From positions 992,001-1,056,000 of the forward strand of contig BSYQ01000005.1 in NCBI GenBank assembly GCA_030272585.1: a stretch of 64,000 nucleotides of DNA, in the 5' to 3' direction. This document shows positions 12,021 through 22,410 of the stretch, one piece after another. The position numbers and the translations under genes are program-made. Under the pieces are notes generated by a model. That model had not been told where the DNA came from. It saw nothing but the letters and a program-made list of their open reading frames with translations, and did not search any database. The first letter of the stretch is position 1; every line of letters begins with the position of its first letter. The stretch comes from Bryopsis sp. KO-2023 (taxonomy: Eukaryota; Chlorophyta; Ulvophyceae; Bryopsidales; Bryopsidaceae).

Positions 12021-12460
12021 GAACAATGCAAGACGTTTTCATGATAGAAAAATATTGCTCTTTTCAGAAGTGAATCAGGTTGAAATCAACATCATCATGG
12101 ATGCTTATCTTTGGGAGGAGAAAACCCCCCCATCGAAGTACATTGTGAATTGTATTGCTTGTTGTGTCCCTATCAGCAAAAACAGTCAGACAGAAAGAGA
12201 AAGAAAAGAGTGTGAGAAAGAGTGAGATGATTATCTTAGCCGTTATGATGAGTTTGTTAAGTTACTAATAAGCATGTTTTTTTTTTCTTGTTTTTGATGT
12301 TCAGTGACCGAGGGCTTTCATTCCAAAAAGAAATTGACTTGAAACAAAACAACAACGGGAGCGAATTGTTTTTCGAAAAATGTGGACAAGCCTGCACAAA
12401 AAAAATAAATTTTGAGGGGTTTTGTTGTCCAAAGGTATATTTCATTATTACCAAGAATAG
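12021..12460 (-). repeat. dispersed repeat copy B (inverted partner of 3068-3537)
   Basis: Reverse-complement copy of the repeat at 3068-3537. It lies 470 bp upstream of the RBR gene. The interval between the two copies (8.5 kb) contains exactly one gene, the NACHT-HEAT gene. Confidence 0.8.
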
Positions 12461-12930
12461 AGGATTCTTTATCGGTATTTCTTTGGTGGAATACATATGG
12501 CTGGCACCAAGTGTTCGACATCCACAAACACAATTCAAACGTCCTTGCATTGGGGGGACGGCCGGGCGGTCGCCCAGTCCGACTGGGGACGCGATCCTTC
12601 TCAGAGATGCTGTGTTGTCTGTCATCCAGTGTGGAAGTCAGGGGGAAGCGTGGAACTGGAAAATGGGCGTCGTTGCCAGTGTGGATGATAGTCGGCTCAA
12701 AACGGGCAGAAGCCGTTTCGCGTTGACATCCTCCCAACATCGGTGCAGCGCTCCTGCAACGCCCAAGGTAGCCTGACTTGCAGCTCGTACAAACCCTTGC
12801 TCCGACAAGACTCTTGACAGTTAATTCCAGCACACGGCTGCTCCGTTGCGAATGAAAAACTTCCGGACAAGCCTTCCCCAGTTGGAGAGGAAATCGTTGG
12901 AAGAGGTAGTGTCTTCTGTGTTTCTGGACC
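12461..12930 (+). promoter_or_regulatory. GC-rich upstream region of RBR gene
   Basis: About 470 bp, markedly richer in GC than the flanks, lying between repeat copy B and the RBR start codon. Open frames exist on both strands but none begins or splices convincingly. Best read as promoter and 5' UTR. Confidence 0.35.
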
Positions 12931-13710
12931 ATGGGAGCTGCACTGGGTTGCATTCGCGGCTGCGAAGCCGAGCCACCGCCTGTTTTATCACACCCAACTT
13001 GCCCTCCAGAAGATGACCGCCCAGCTTCAGAATGCCGCATTTGCTGTCGAGATACGTCAGAGGTGAGCATACCTCAAGGCCAACGAGTGTCGACAACCTG
13101 CACCCACAAACGGCGGGTTTGCGAGGCTTGCGTCAAGAAGCACATCCACGAGGAAGTCATGATCAAATCGAACGTCAACATAACCTGTATCGATGCCGAC
13201 TGCGGGAAATCGCTGGAGCACGCCGACGTCAAGCGGCGCGCCGACAGAGCAGATTTCGAGCAGTATGACAGGATCTTGCTGAAACGCACTCTGGAGGCGA
13301 TGGCCGAGTTTCGGTGGTGCTCGAGAGCGGGGTGCGGATGCGGGCAGCTGCATGCGGATCAAGAACGCATGCCGATAATCAGGTGCCATGCTTGTCGGGC
13401 GGAGACCTGCTTCACCCATCGCTGCCCTTGGCACACTGATAGGACCTGCTCGCAATACGACGAAGATGCGAGGAGGGTGGAGGAGGTGGCGTTGCTGCAG
13501 TTGCTGGAAAGGTCCAATTTCAAGCGCTGCCCCAAGTGCAACCATGCGATCGAGAAAACTGGGGGCTGCGATCACATGACTTGCAGACAAAACGCCGGCG
13601 GCTGCGGCGCAGAGTTTTGCTGGCTGTGTTTGGCGGACTATGGAGGTCTGCGCGGCATCCGGCGCAAAGGGAGCAAGGCGCATGCCGTCACGTGCCGCTA
13701 TTATTCCTGA
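12931..13710 (+). CDS. minimal RBR-type E3 ubiquitin ligase
   Basis: A single intronless exon, 259 aa. RBR ligases take ubiquitin from an E2 onto a RING2 cysteine and then onto substrate. RING1 spans about residues 35-91 (C35-x2-C38, then CTHKRRVCEAC, then ITCIDADC). The in-between-RING spans about 115-173 with paired Cys/His. RING2 begins CPKC at 200-203 and contains the catalytic motif GGCDHMTC with Cys213, followed by CGAEFCWLC. There is no accessory domain (no UBA, Ariadne or UBL), so the protein is near the minimum for the family. The N-terminus MGAALGC has Gly2 and nearby cysteines, so lipidation and membrane attachment are possible, though the site lacks the usual Ser/Thr at position 6. 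The lack of introns resembles the NACHT gene upstream. Substrate unknown. Confidence 0.93.
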   Translation: MGAALGCIRGCEAEPPPVLSHPTCPPEDDRPASECRICCRDTSEVSIPQGQRVSTTCTHKRRVCEACVKKHIHEEVMIKSNVNITCIDADCGKSLEHADVKRRADRADFEQYDRILLKRTLEAMAEFRWCSRAGCGCGQLHADQERMPIIRCHACRAETCFTHRCPWHTDRTCSQYDEDARRVEEVALLQLLERSNFKRCPKCNHAIEKTGGCDHMTCRQNAGGCGAEFCWLCLADYGGLRGIRRKGSKAHAVTCRYYS

Positions 13711-15016
13711 CTGGCAATTTTCCACGAATCGGCGATCGCCGAGACTGGCGCGCTGCTTAGAAGGGGTACGATGCGGGTTACGCGAATTTTCGCATGTATC
13801 ATTCCACCCCCCCTCCAAACATGAGTTTTTGTTTGCTTCCTTTTTTCTTCTCCCTCGATCTGGGTTAGTCAGGGTTTTCCGAATGCCAAAAGAGTTATCG
13901 TTGCATTCCCATTTGCTGGCCAACAGCCAGTTATCTATTACCTGAGCAGTCACAGCAGGTGGGCTTCTTGCAATTTGCTTAACCAGTAGTTTTGTGTAGA
14001 ATGCTTGTTTCTTTTTCATTTTTTTTTCATGGCCAGGGATTTGAGTGGAGGCCTTTTTCAGGAAGTGGGTTTGTGCATCTGCCCGTTTGGATTTTTACTC
14101 ATTAAATATTTTTTTTCTTGCTTTCGAGCGGGCTTGCAGCAGCCTAATGTTGCGTTTGACATTCGTTTGCGCGCATTAAAAAAAAAAAATCATGGGGAAG
14201 AGAACTGAAAAAAAGGATCTGTATGAATGGTGTTCAAGAAAATATTGTAACATATTTAGGTGAAAGATTTGTTGTTTCTCCGCTCGACTCACTACGGAAA
14301 TTGTTGGAGCCTAATAGAATGAGGAAAATTTGCCACCCACTTCCCAAACCAGCTCCCAGAATGTTCTCCTGTGAAAAAAAAACTGGAAAAATGGTTTTGA
14401 CCAACGTTGAATGACAAAGTTTATAAAACGAATTTTCCTTAGATTAAATCGGTTGAAGCCGTCTGCCATCTAGACAAAATATCCAAGCTTAGCCCAATCC
14501 CATCGAATCAACCGCAGTCCTTTTTCCTGATGAAGAAAATAATTTAAAAAAAAACACTGTTTTCTGTCTGTGAGCTTGCAAAATCAATAGTTCCATACGG
14601 AGAGAGAGAAAAAAAAAACAAACGAAAAAAAACCCTAAACATCCAGTCAAAAGTAATAAAAAGACGTCTCGTCGAATTCCATCATGAAAACCCACGCACG
14701 TATCCCATAAGAATTTTGACATTGTTGTCTTTACTCTCGAGCGAAAGAATAGAAATAGGAGCAGAAAACTTCTACTGAAATTGAAAGTGATTCCCCCAAA
14801 CCTCGAACCAAAAAAAAAACACGCACACACAGAAACACACACACAAACTAGACAAAGAATCTCGGTGAAAGAATTTTCGCTGACCCTTCCATCAATCCTG
14901 ACTTGAGCAGAAAAAAAAAGAATTCGTAAAAATCCAGACAAACGACCCCCCCCCCCCCCCCCAATGAATATACCACCCCCTCACCAAAAGCCTCGACTGC
15001 AGCGGAAGCACTACAC
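13711..15016. other. convergent intergenic region with C18 tract
   Basis: Lies between the stops of the RBR gene (+) and the starch synthase (-). AT-rich, with many A/T runs, a CA-rich patch near 14824-14850 and an 18-nt C run at about 14945-14962. No coding segment or RNA gene is supported. Confidence 0.6.
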
Positions 15017-18000
15017 TCACTCGAGTGTTGACCAATCAGTGTGTGCGTCGATTCCGATCAAAAATTCTTCCCATTTCTCAGCGGGTCCATCCCAAGACAT
15101 GTCGATCGACATGCATTTCCTCCGCATTCTACTGAACCCTTTTGACCCATGATTTCTAACCGCCCTCCTCACAGTTCCAACCAAATCCTTGACTCCATCT
15201 CGATAGGGCCTACCATGAAATGACCTCGACAGGACATACCCCACACCCTCTTCTTTCGCCAGTTCCATCAGGCCTCCTACTGGGGCGACAATAGGAATGC
15301 ATCCATAGGCGACTGCACACATCGCCACCAGCCCACATGGCTCAAAACGTGACGGGACTATGAGGTAATCGCAACCCGCCATGATGAGATGTGCGAGCTC
15401 TTCGTCGAATTCTGTGATGCCGGCCGCATTGCCAGGAAACGAATACTGATAAATAGAACAAACAAGAAATCAAATTAAATGGTGGGCTCGGTCAGACACA
15501 CACGAGGATAACATGTGAGGCTTCGAGATGAAATCCTAACAAAGCAATGGAAGCCTAATGTCGGTTGGTGCAAAATTTTGTGCGATGTGGGGATACCGTT
15601 CTGGTATGATTGCATTACATGATGCATGCGCAATGCAATGATGCATGCTACACGTAATGCAACTCAGGATGCAGTCAGGCTTCTGAAACACAACTCACCT
15701 TCAGTGCTTTCACCCCTTCTTCCAGCCACTGGTCCCCACGGCCCAGCATCACCAATTGAACCTTAACCTCCTGTTTAGGATCCTTAGAAAACCCCTTTCT
15801 TTTTGACCTCTTTTTTGACAGCAGTCTGTGAGATTTGACCTTTCTCGCGCCTCTGGATTTTACGCTTCTGTCAAATTTCCTTTTCAAACGGCCAAAGTTG
15901 GGTGGATGCACGATTTCTGGCTGAGTGATCAACTCTGGCGCTGCAGAGAGAAGCATGTCGGCCCCTTTCTGGAACTCCAGGCGACCGACAAAACCCAGCA
16001 ATGGAGTTTTGGACGAGACTTTTAAACCCAGCTTTTTCTGTAAAAACAGAAAGAAAAGAATCTCATTCGCATTCTAATGACACATCAAAGCAATCCTCTG
16101 CCACTGAGTTCTTCCAGATAAATGTTCTTCGTCCTGCAAATTTCCATAAATTCTCCCTCCAGCCACTGTTCTGACGAGGTACCTGTAATAAGGCTTTAGC
16201 GGCGGCCTTCTTTTCGCTGATATCCTCCACACCATATCGTAATTCTTCCGCTAGAAATTTGTCCGTTTTGGGGTTCCATGAGCTGATGTCCAGGCCGTTT
16301 CTTATTCCAGTGACCCCTCCAGCTGTTCGGAGGGTTTCCCCCATCCCACACGATTCTTGGCCGCCTTTCATTAATTCGGCTGCGTATCCTGGGCTGACGG
16401 TAACTGCTTTATCGCTCCACAACAGCCCAACTTTCAACCAATTCCAATCCCATGCTGGATCATTCATGGCCCTTCATTTACAGCACATTCAGAATCAATA
16501 AAGATAAACAGAACCAGCTTTTTTCACCAGCTTTCCATGCCGGGGAAACAGCAATGGACTAGGACCCTCAAATTCTATTAGCCCAAAAGGAAGGGGCCCG
16601 ATGATGATGGGTTCTTTTGACACTTACTCATCCATCGACCATGGAAACCGGATTTTCCCCAACGACATCAGCAAATTGCGGCCCTGATATGCCATGTTGT
16701 GGATCGCAAAAACGATTTTGGAATTGGCGACCTGGGCTCCCACCCAAGACTGGAATTTGTCCAGCCTTGGACCGGAGATCAATGGATGCTTGTCTGACTC
16801 CCTTCGATTTCTGACCCTCCTCACTGAGGTCGCTCGCCTGCGCGAAGCCTGCAATGACCCGATTTCATTTTCAAAATCGCTAGCAGAAACAGATGATGTC
16901 CGTTCCGGTTTGGCGCCGGCTGCTCCGCCGGCTGCTACTGTATACTTTTTTGCCTTGGTGATGCTGTTGTTGCTCGACTCAAGAAGCTTCCCTTCATTCA
17001 ATCCCCTGTTACTAATATTTTCTATATCGGTGTTTTTATCAGAAGCATCGACCAGCGGGATGGGGACCCCATCCTCTCCCTCCCGGCCGTCGGCATCGAC
17101 CATATTCTCCTCTCGATCAATTTTAGGCTTGGACTTTTCGATCACTGGAGGATTTCTGGTACGCAATGCAGCAATCGACACAGAATCGACTTCCTCATCC
17201 CGCCGCTGGCGACATTTCAACGAGGCCCCTTCCTTTTCCCTAGTATTTCCACCATCTTCTGACGCGATTTCCTCTCCAGGCAAGGGTCCGCCAATTCCAA
17301 TCACTTGGTGTCCCCCAGCTTCTGAAATGCTTTCAGAATCGGTGTGGGAAATCGTCCCCTCGATGCCCCCTTCTGAATGCTTCCCTACATTAAAAGAATT
17401 TCCTCGGCCCGAAACGCTCGAGTGTTCGTAAACTTTCTCCCTCAGAACCGGTGGGGTTCCGTCCAAATGCTGCTTATAGTTTTCCAGCCACAGCGGCAAA
17501 ATCCCACAAGGCCAGTCATTAGCAACAAACACCAAATTTTCTTCATTTTCACCTGCATTTCGGTAAAAAAAAACACACACACACACACAAACTCAGAATT
17601 TGAGTGGGAGGTTTTGCAACACACATGAACAAACCAGGGGTCGGACAATCATCGGTGGCACGGCAGCATATTAAGACAATTTTTTTCACTTTTCCAGGGA
17701 AAGTAAATAAATTGGCAAACGCCCCAGAAAATAGGATTGAAAACCCTACTGCATACCTTCATATTCATCTTGTTTCGGACCCCCCCTCTCCGAATAGCCT
17801 TTTCCCCACACCATGGCCGGGGCAGCCAACGCAGATTGGCACAATATGCTGCAACAAATTTCGAATTCCTTGCTGTCCCCTCCATGATACGGATATATCA
17901 TTTTCCTCCACTGGGAGCGGTCTCGATTTTTACACTTGAAGAGTGGGTGGTCGACGAAAACTCGATCCACGCTTTCCTGGTGCGACAAAAATAGACGCGA

Positions 18001-19181
18001 AAAATTGCCAGGGGCTGTTCCGGAATTTTCTTGGCTGGCATATGCGTCCTCCGGGATTTCCACGGGGATCAAATATCCAGAATCGTAAATGTCGTCATAA
18101 GCTTCGTATCGAGGAGAGACGGTCATCACCCTATGCCCCCTATGTTGATTATTTTATTTTAGTTAAAAAAAAAAATACAGAAAAAAAAAGAGAGAGACAG
18201 AGGGAGAAAAAAAAATAGATTCAAAAAAAAAAAAAAAAGCTGTTCCACATGCAAGCAACCTATCTTTGACCTTTTCGTTGAAGTGTTTTTTTTGTTTTTT
18301 TTTGTGGGATTTACAATTTTAAATTCATTGTTTTTTCTTTTGTGCTTACTTATCTTCCATCCAGCGGAAGGGATGCATTTCTAACCTGACGAATAAATAT
18401 TATTTAAGCAGTTTAAAAACTAATTCAAAATTGAAAAAAAATAGACCAGGACTTACAAAATTTTAAACTCATATGGAATGAGAAATTTCGCACAGAATTC
18501 GATCATAAAAAATATATACATACATGTATAGATGAGATTAATGTTCCTATAACATAACGTTGAGCTTACCTTTTTGCCAAGGCAGGCGGAAGTGACCCCA
18601 AGACATCTCCCAACCCGCCAACTTTCGACCAAGGAGATACCTCTGTCCCAACAAACACAATCTGGAAAAATGCAACAACTCAGAGTTCCACTGCCGATGT
18701 TCCTGTTTTCATAGAAGGAATGTTGCTCCCATAGACTGACTGAAAGGTGCGCTTAAACTCTTTTTATCGAGATTTGGAAGGACCACCACCAAGCGCAGCA
18801 CCGCGTTGGAACTGGAAGCAGTTCATTCGAGGTAACGCAGCCATGGGTTCGGCGCTCCGTTCAACGCACGAAAAACCGCGACCCCAAAACTGACGTCTAC
18901 AGGAAGTCGAAATCTCTCTTTTCTGATTGGATGCATTCTTGTGACCTGCGGGCCCTCCCTTCCCAGCTGCAGACAGTCTGCCAGCCATACGCACTCACCC
19001 GGAGCCTCGTTGGGAACGAATCACCACAGCGACAAGGTACCAAAACTCTCCGCCGAGCAGCGCAAACTCGACCCCATCCCCCCGTTCTCCTTCCGGAACG
19101 AAGCGCGCTGTTTGAGAGGAACTCGCAAGAGAGCGTCGTGCGTTTCACGCGGACGGACGGTGGGATAGTCACCAGGACCAT
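15017..19181 (-). CDS. granule-bound-type starch synthase (GT5) with large insertions
   Basis: Exons on the minus strand: 19181-18999, 18661-18570, 18139-17757, 17552-16628, 16471-16183, 16037-15699 and 15445-15017; 879 aa. The enzyme adds glucose from a nucleotide sugar to alpha-1,4-glucan. Family landmarks in order are [14 protein letters not shown] (sugar-nucleotide motif), [101 protein letters not shown] and a C-terminal WD..AEKWEEF. The pattern is closest to GBSS, except that the usual KTGGL is KVGGL. About 225 low-complexity residues (about 16715-17445) separate ANDW from IHN, where the family has about 25, and a ~45-residue basic insert lies in exon 6. The first 61 residues are Arg/Ser-rich and transit-peptide-like. 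Whether it uses ADP- or UDP-glucose cannot be read from the sequence. Confidence 0.92.
17573..17589 (-). repeat. TG microsatellite before 3' splice site (starch synthase intron)
   Basis: On the sense (minus) strand a TG repeat is followed by a T-run and the acceptor at 17553. It is one of several sense-strand TG repeats just upstream of 3' splice sites in this window. Confidence 0.7.
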
Positions 19182-19401
19182 CCCATTCTTCCAGCGCCCA
19201 TATGTCCCAGCCCACCACAAGGTGTAATCTCCGACTCAGCTCTTCAAACACCGCAACTTGACATAATCGAACCTGTCGGGAGCCATGCGATCCGTTGGTG
19301 GTTTCATTATCAGCCGCAGTACAGTACTGCACAGATACACCATTTTGGACGCTCCTTTGCCAAGTGTTGAGCGGCTTCGTGTGGAGACCTCGACAAGCGC
19401 G
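19182..19401. promoter_or_regulatory. shared divergent promoter, starch synthase / Cdc123
   Basis: About 220 bp of GC-rich sequence separates the minus-strand ATG at 19181 from the plus-strand ATG at 19402. If Cdc123 starts at the in-frame ATG at 19285, the gap is only 103 bp. No TATA-like element was obvious. Confidence 0.5.
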
Positions 19402-21531
19402 ATGGAATCGTCTTCCGTTGCTGAAACGGCGCCGCCTGGAGAAGATATGGAAGGGGTTGCGAGCGTTGAGGGGCTGCTGCATTGCCAAGTTTCGTCTTGG
19501 TTTCCCGATTTCCACCACTTGTGTTTCTCCACTCGGTTGGTTTCGCTGCCGCAAGAATTCGCGTCGTTTCTGGTTTCGGATAACGTGTTTTCTGGTCGCC
19601 GCCACAGCGATTCTGTGAGTGAGTGTTTTCGAACTGCAGGATTTTGCTTTCTTGCAGGGGTTCAACTTTTTTCTTATCATCAAAAGATGGGGGAGGTCAA
19701 TGAGACATTCATCAAGCAATCGTTCTGTTTTCTGCTGCCAGCTTTTTACTGAAAAAAAAAGAGCTGAATTCCCATCACCCTCGATTTATTGAATTTGAAA
19801 AAATTCCAAGAAAAAGAAAAAAGAATTAAATTATCCAGAATAGGTGCGGTAGTGATTTTTTCATGTCAAATTCTTGTGCTTTGAAGGATACTGAAAGCTC
19901 CGAAGATTGCGATGCAAACGAAAAGCGGGAAGAAAATAGGGGCCCCTCCTCCACTTCTTCCTGCTCCGAAAGCTCTCCAGATATATGCGATCCTTTTCAA
20001 GAATTTCCCACGGTGATGAGGGACATTCAGAATGCGATTGAACATCTGGGAGGAAAGGTCCTTCCGAAACTGAACTGGAGCGCCCCCACAGATGCTGTGT
20101 GGCTGCTTCCAAACAGACAATTACAGTGCTCCACTGCCGAAGAGGTGCGACCATTGAAAATTCAACAGAAGGAAGTTTTGCACCAGTTTTGGGGATCGGT
20201 TTCTCAAGCGAGATATCCACTGCAAAAAAAAAAAAGAAAAGCCCGAATGCCGTTTGCTGATACATGTATTGATAATCAGGGGGCTCACTGTATTTTGGGG
20301 GAAAAAGTGCAGAAATTGGGTTGTAAACAAGCACATCGAAATGAACTGCTGGTGATGCATCCTTTGTTGGATTTCGTGGAAAAAAAAGGAGAAAAATCGT
20401 TGAAGGAAAAATCTATGTGTGTGTGTGTGTGTGTGTGTTCTGTGTCCTAGATCGTTATGGTGCTGAAAAGCTCAGACAGGGTGGCGCACGATATTTGTCA
20501 TGCATTCGATCATTGCCCTGAACCCCCTGCTCCTCCGGTGAACTACGTTTTGGCTTTAAGAAAGTGGTACAGCCTCCGGCCGGAGTCAGAGTTCAGATGC
20601 TTCGTTCATGGAAACGAGCTGGTGGGGGTCAGTCAACGGGACGTTTCGCAGTTTTACCCCCAGCTGGCCGGTCGTGAAGAGGAGCTCAGTCAGAGGTTGA
20701 GCGATTTCTTCGAGAGCGATTTGAGGGGGCGGTTCCCTCTGTCTGACTGTGAGTTCTTTGCCCCGATCATGAATACACATAAATAAACCGAGAAAAAGCG
20801 TCAGCGTCGCTTGTTTGCAAATTGGATCATTATACGCTTGAGAAAGAAAACAAAAACCTGTGGGTTGCTTCTCTGATTGCCCATGTTCTGGTCGAAATGT
20901 TGGTGGAACGGTGTTTTTTTCTTTGTCTGGTTGCGTATTTTTTATTTCAATCATGGAGCTGTGTTTCGAAGAAACACCTCAGGTCGACAGTCCTTTTCTG
21001 TTTGCAGATGTATTTGATGTATATGTCACGTCGCGAAGTAGAATCCGACTGTTGGATTTCAACCCCATTGGCGGTGCGACCTCCCCTCTGCTATTTTCTT
21101 GGGAAGACCTAGGCTATTCGATTTCGAACGAAGGTCTGCTGCAGAACAACGGTCCGGCTGTGCACCGATCCGAAATTGGTTCTGAAAATGGAAACGAGGG
21201 CCCCCAATGTAAGCATTGTGACTCTCCGTTTTTGTTTTTGCAAAGGATGCAAGGAAAAAACGAGCTGAATGGAAATCAAACAAAGCTTGGTGGCAATATG
21301 TGCAGTTGCTGTTCTATTTATCGGTGGGTTATGAATTTTTTTAGTACTGGTTTGGCCTTTCTGATGGGGTTTGGTGTGCATTACCATGCAGGTGATTTTC
21401 CAATCAAGTTTGTTGAAGAGGGGGGTGGATTGATGTTGGGTTCGAAAATGGCTGTCGCTATGCCGTACGATATGCTGGGCGCTTCAGTGACTCACATGGT
21501 GGAAGCCATGCAAAATTTAAGCAACTCTTAG
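19402..21531 (+). CDS. CDC123: Cdc123/D123 eIF2 assembly chaperone
   Basis: Exons 19402-19614, 19887-20144, 20451-20748, 21008-21208 and 21392-21531; 369 aa, all phases consistent. Cdc123 is an ATP-grasp-fold protein that binds eIF2gamma in the cytosol and drives assembly of the eIF2 heterotrimer needed for translation initiation. Landmarks are HCQVSSWFPDF at the N-terminus, GGKVLPKLNWSAPTDAVW, LKSSDRV, ALRKWYSLRPESEFRCFV, ELVGVSQRD, LLDFNPIG and LLFSWEDL, then the C-terminal GSKMAVAMPYDML. Length matches the family. In-frame ATGs at 19285 and 19447 are alternative starts; conservation with relatives begins just after 19447. Intron 2 ends in a long TG repeat. Head-to-head with the starch synthase. 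Confidence 0.95.
20415..20438 (+). repeat. (GT)12 microsatellite at 3' splice site of Cdc123 intron 2
   Basis: About 24 nt of alternating GT end roughly 12 nt before the AG acceptor at 20450. Confidence 0.9.
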
Positions 21532-22410
21532 CAATGCAATTACTACCGCTAGCATTTTTCAATGGCTTTTTCCCCCCTCTACTCAATTGCCCAGCATCAA
21601 TTTGTCGGATCGACTGGTTGCTCCCTTGTATCCAGAATGACTGGGTGGCCAGTCCGCACAAAAATCAAGAGTGTTGATTTCGATGAATATTATCCAGCAT
21701 TCTGCAACAGTCTTAACCCCAACCAGCCAACAGAGCACTATTTGTACTACCTCCCTCCACCAAGGCACTTTCTCGAGTCGAAATTGTGTGCATGCTGCAA
21801 CTTTCCTTTTATTAAACCCGCTTGATTTTTATTTTACATTTTCTCTTCCAGCCCCTTCATAAAAATCGGAGAGGACACCCAAGCGCTGTGGTGGAAAAGA
21901 GAGAGTCGAGAATAGATGGGAAAGTTTGAATAGGGAAAATGAGACGAATTGGAAGCGAGGGTGTTTGCGGCTGAATAGCCGAGTTGTGATGACAGGAGAA
22001 ACTTGTGGTGGATATGTGTTGAGGAATTGTGGCTGGAAATTTGGGAAGAGAACAGAGAACGATACTTAGAGGAACTGTGGTTGTTGTAGAGATGCCTAAT
22101 TTGTTCTGAGCTAACGGAGCGACTTGTCTGCGAACGTTTATCCTTATTTCACTGCAGTCTCAAACTTTATTCAACAGCGCACAGCTTGGGTGTATGGTGA
22201 TTAGTTGGATGAGACAATTACATGAGCATGAACAAACAGGATGAAAAACCAATATGTATCTCCACATAACACTCTCCATTAGGTTTTCCTTTTTGTCTCT
22301 TTTCGCTGTATCTATCTCACTCCCATCTCTCACTCTTTTCTTCCCGCTTCAGCAAGAAAACTCATTTTCAAACTCCAAACTGCCCACACTCCAATTCCAA
22401 ACAAAAAAAA
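21532..22410. other. convergent 3' region, Cdc123 / Dus3
   Basis: About 880 bp between the two stop codons, read as 3' UTRs and terminators of convergent genes. A short open frame near 21562-21825 lacks splice sites and family resemblance. Confidence 0.55.

Noticed and set aside
12318..13070. 250-codon minus-strand frame upstream of and into the RBR gene
   Set aside because: It crosses the repeat copy and the RBR 5' end and owes its length to GC-rich composition; no ATG or splice support.
13057..14019. Long minus-strand open frame overlapping the RBR gene
   Set aside because: It is antisense to a gene whose RING cysteines are fully conserved; its own sequence shows no family features.
18764..18994. 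76-codon minus-strand frame starting [11 protein letters not shown] as the starch synthase N-terminus
   Set aside because: It lies inside the intron defined by the strong GTGAGT donor at 18998; the upstream exon 19181-18999 joins in phase while this one does not.
21562..21825. 88-codon plus-strand frame after Cdc123
   Set aside because: Lies in the likely 3' UTR, with no homology or splice junction back to the gene.
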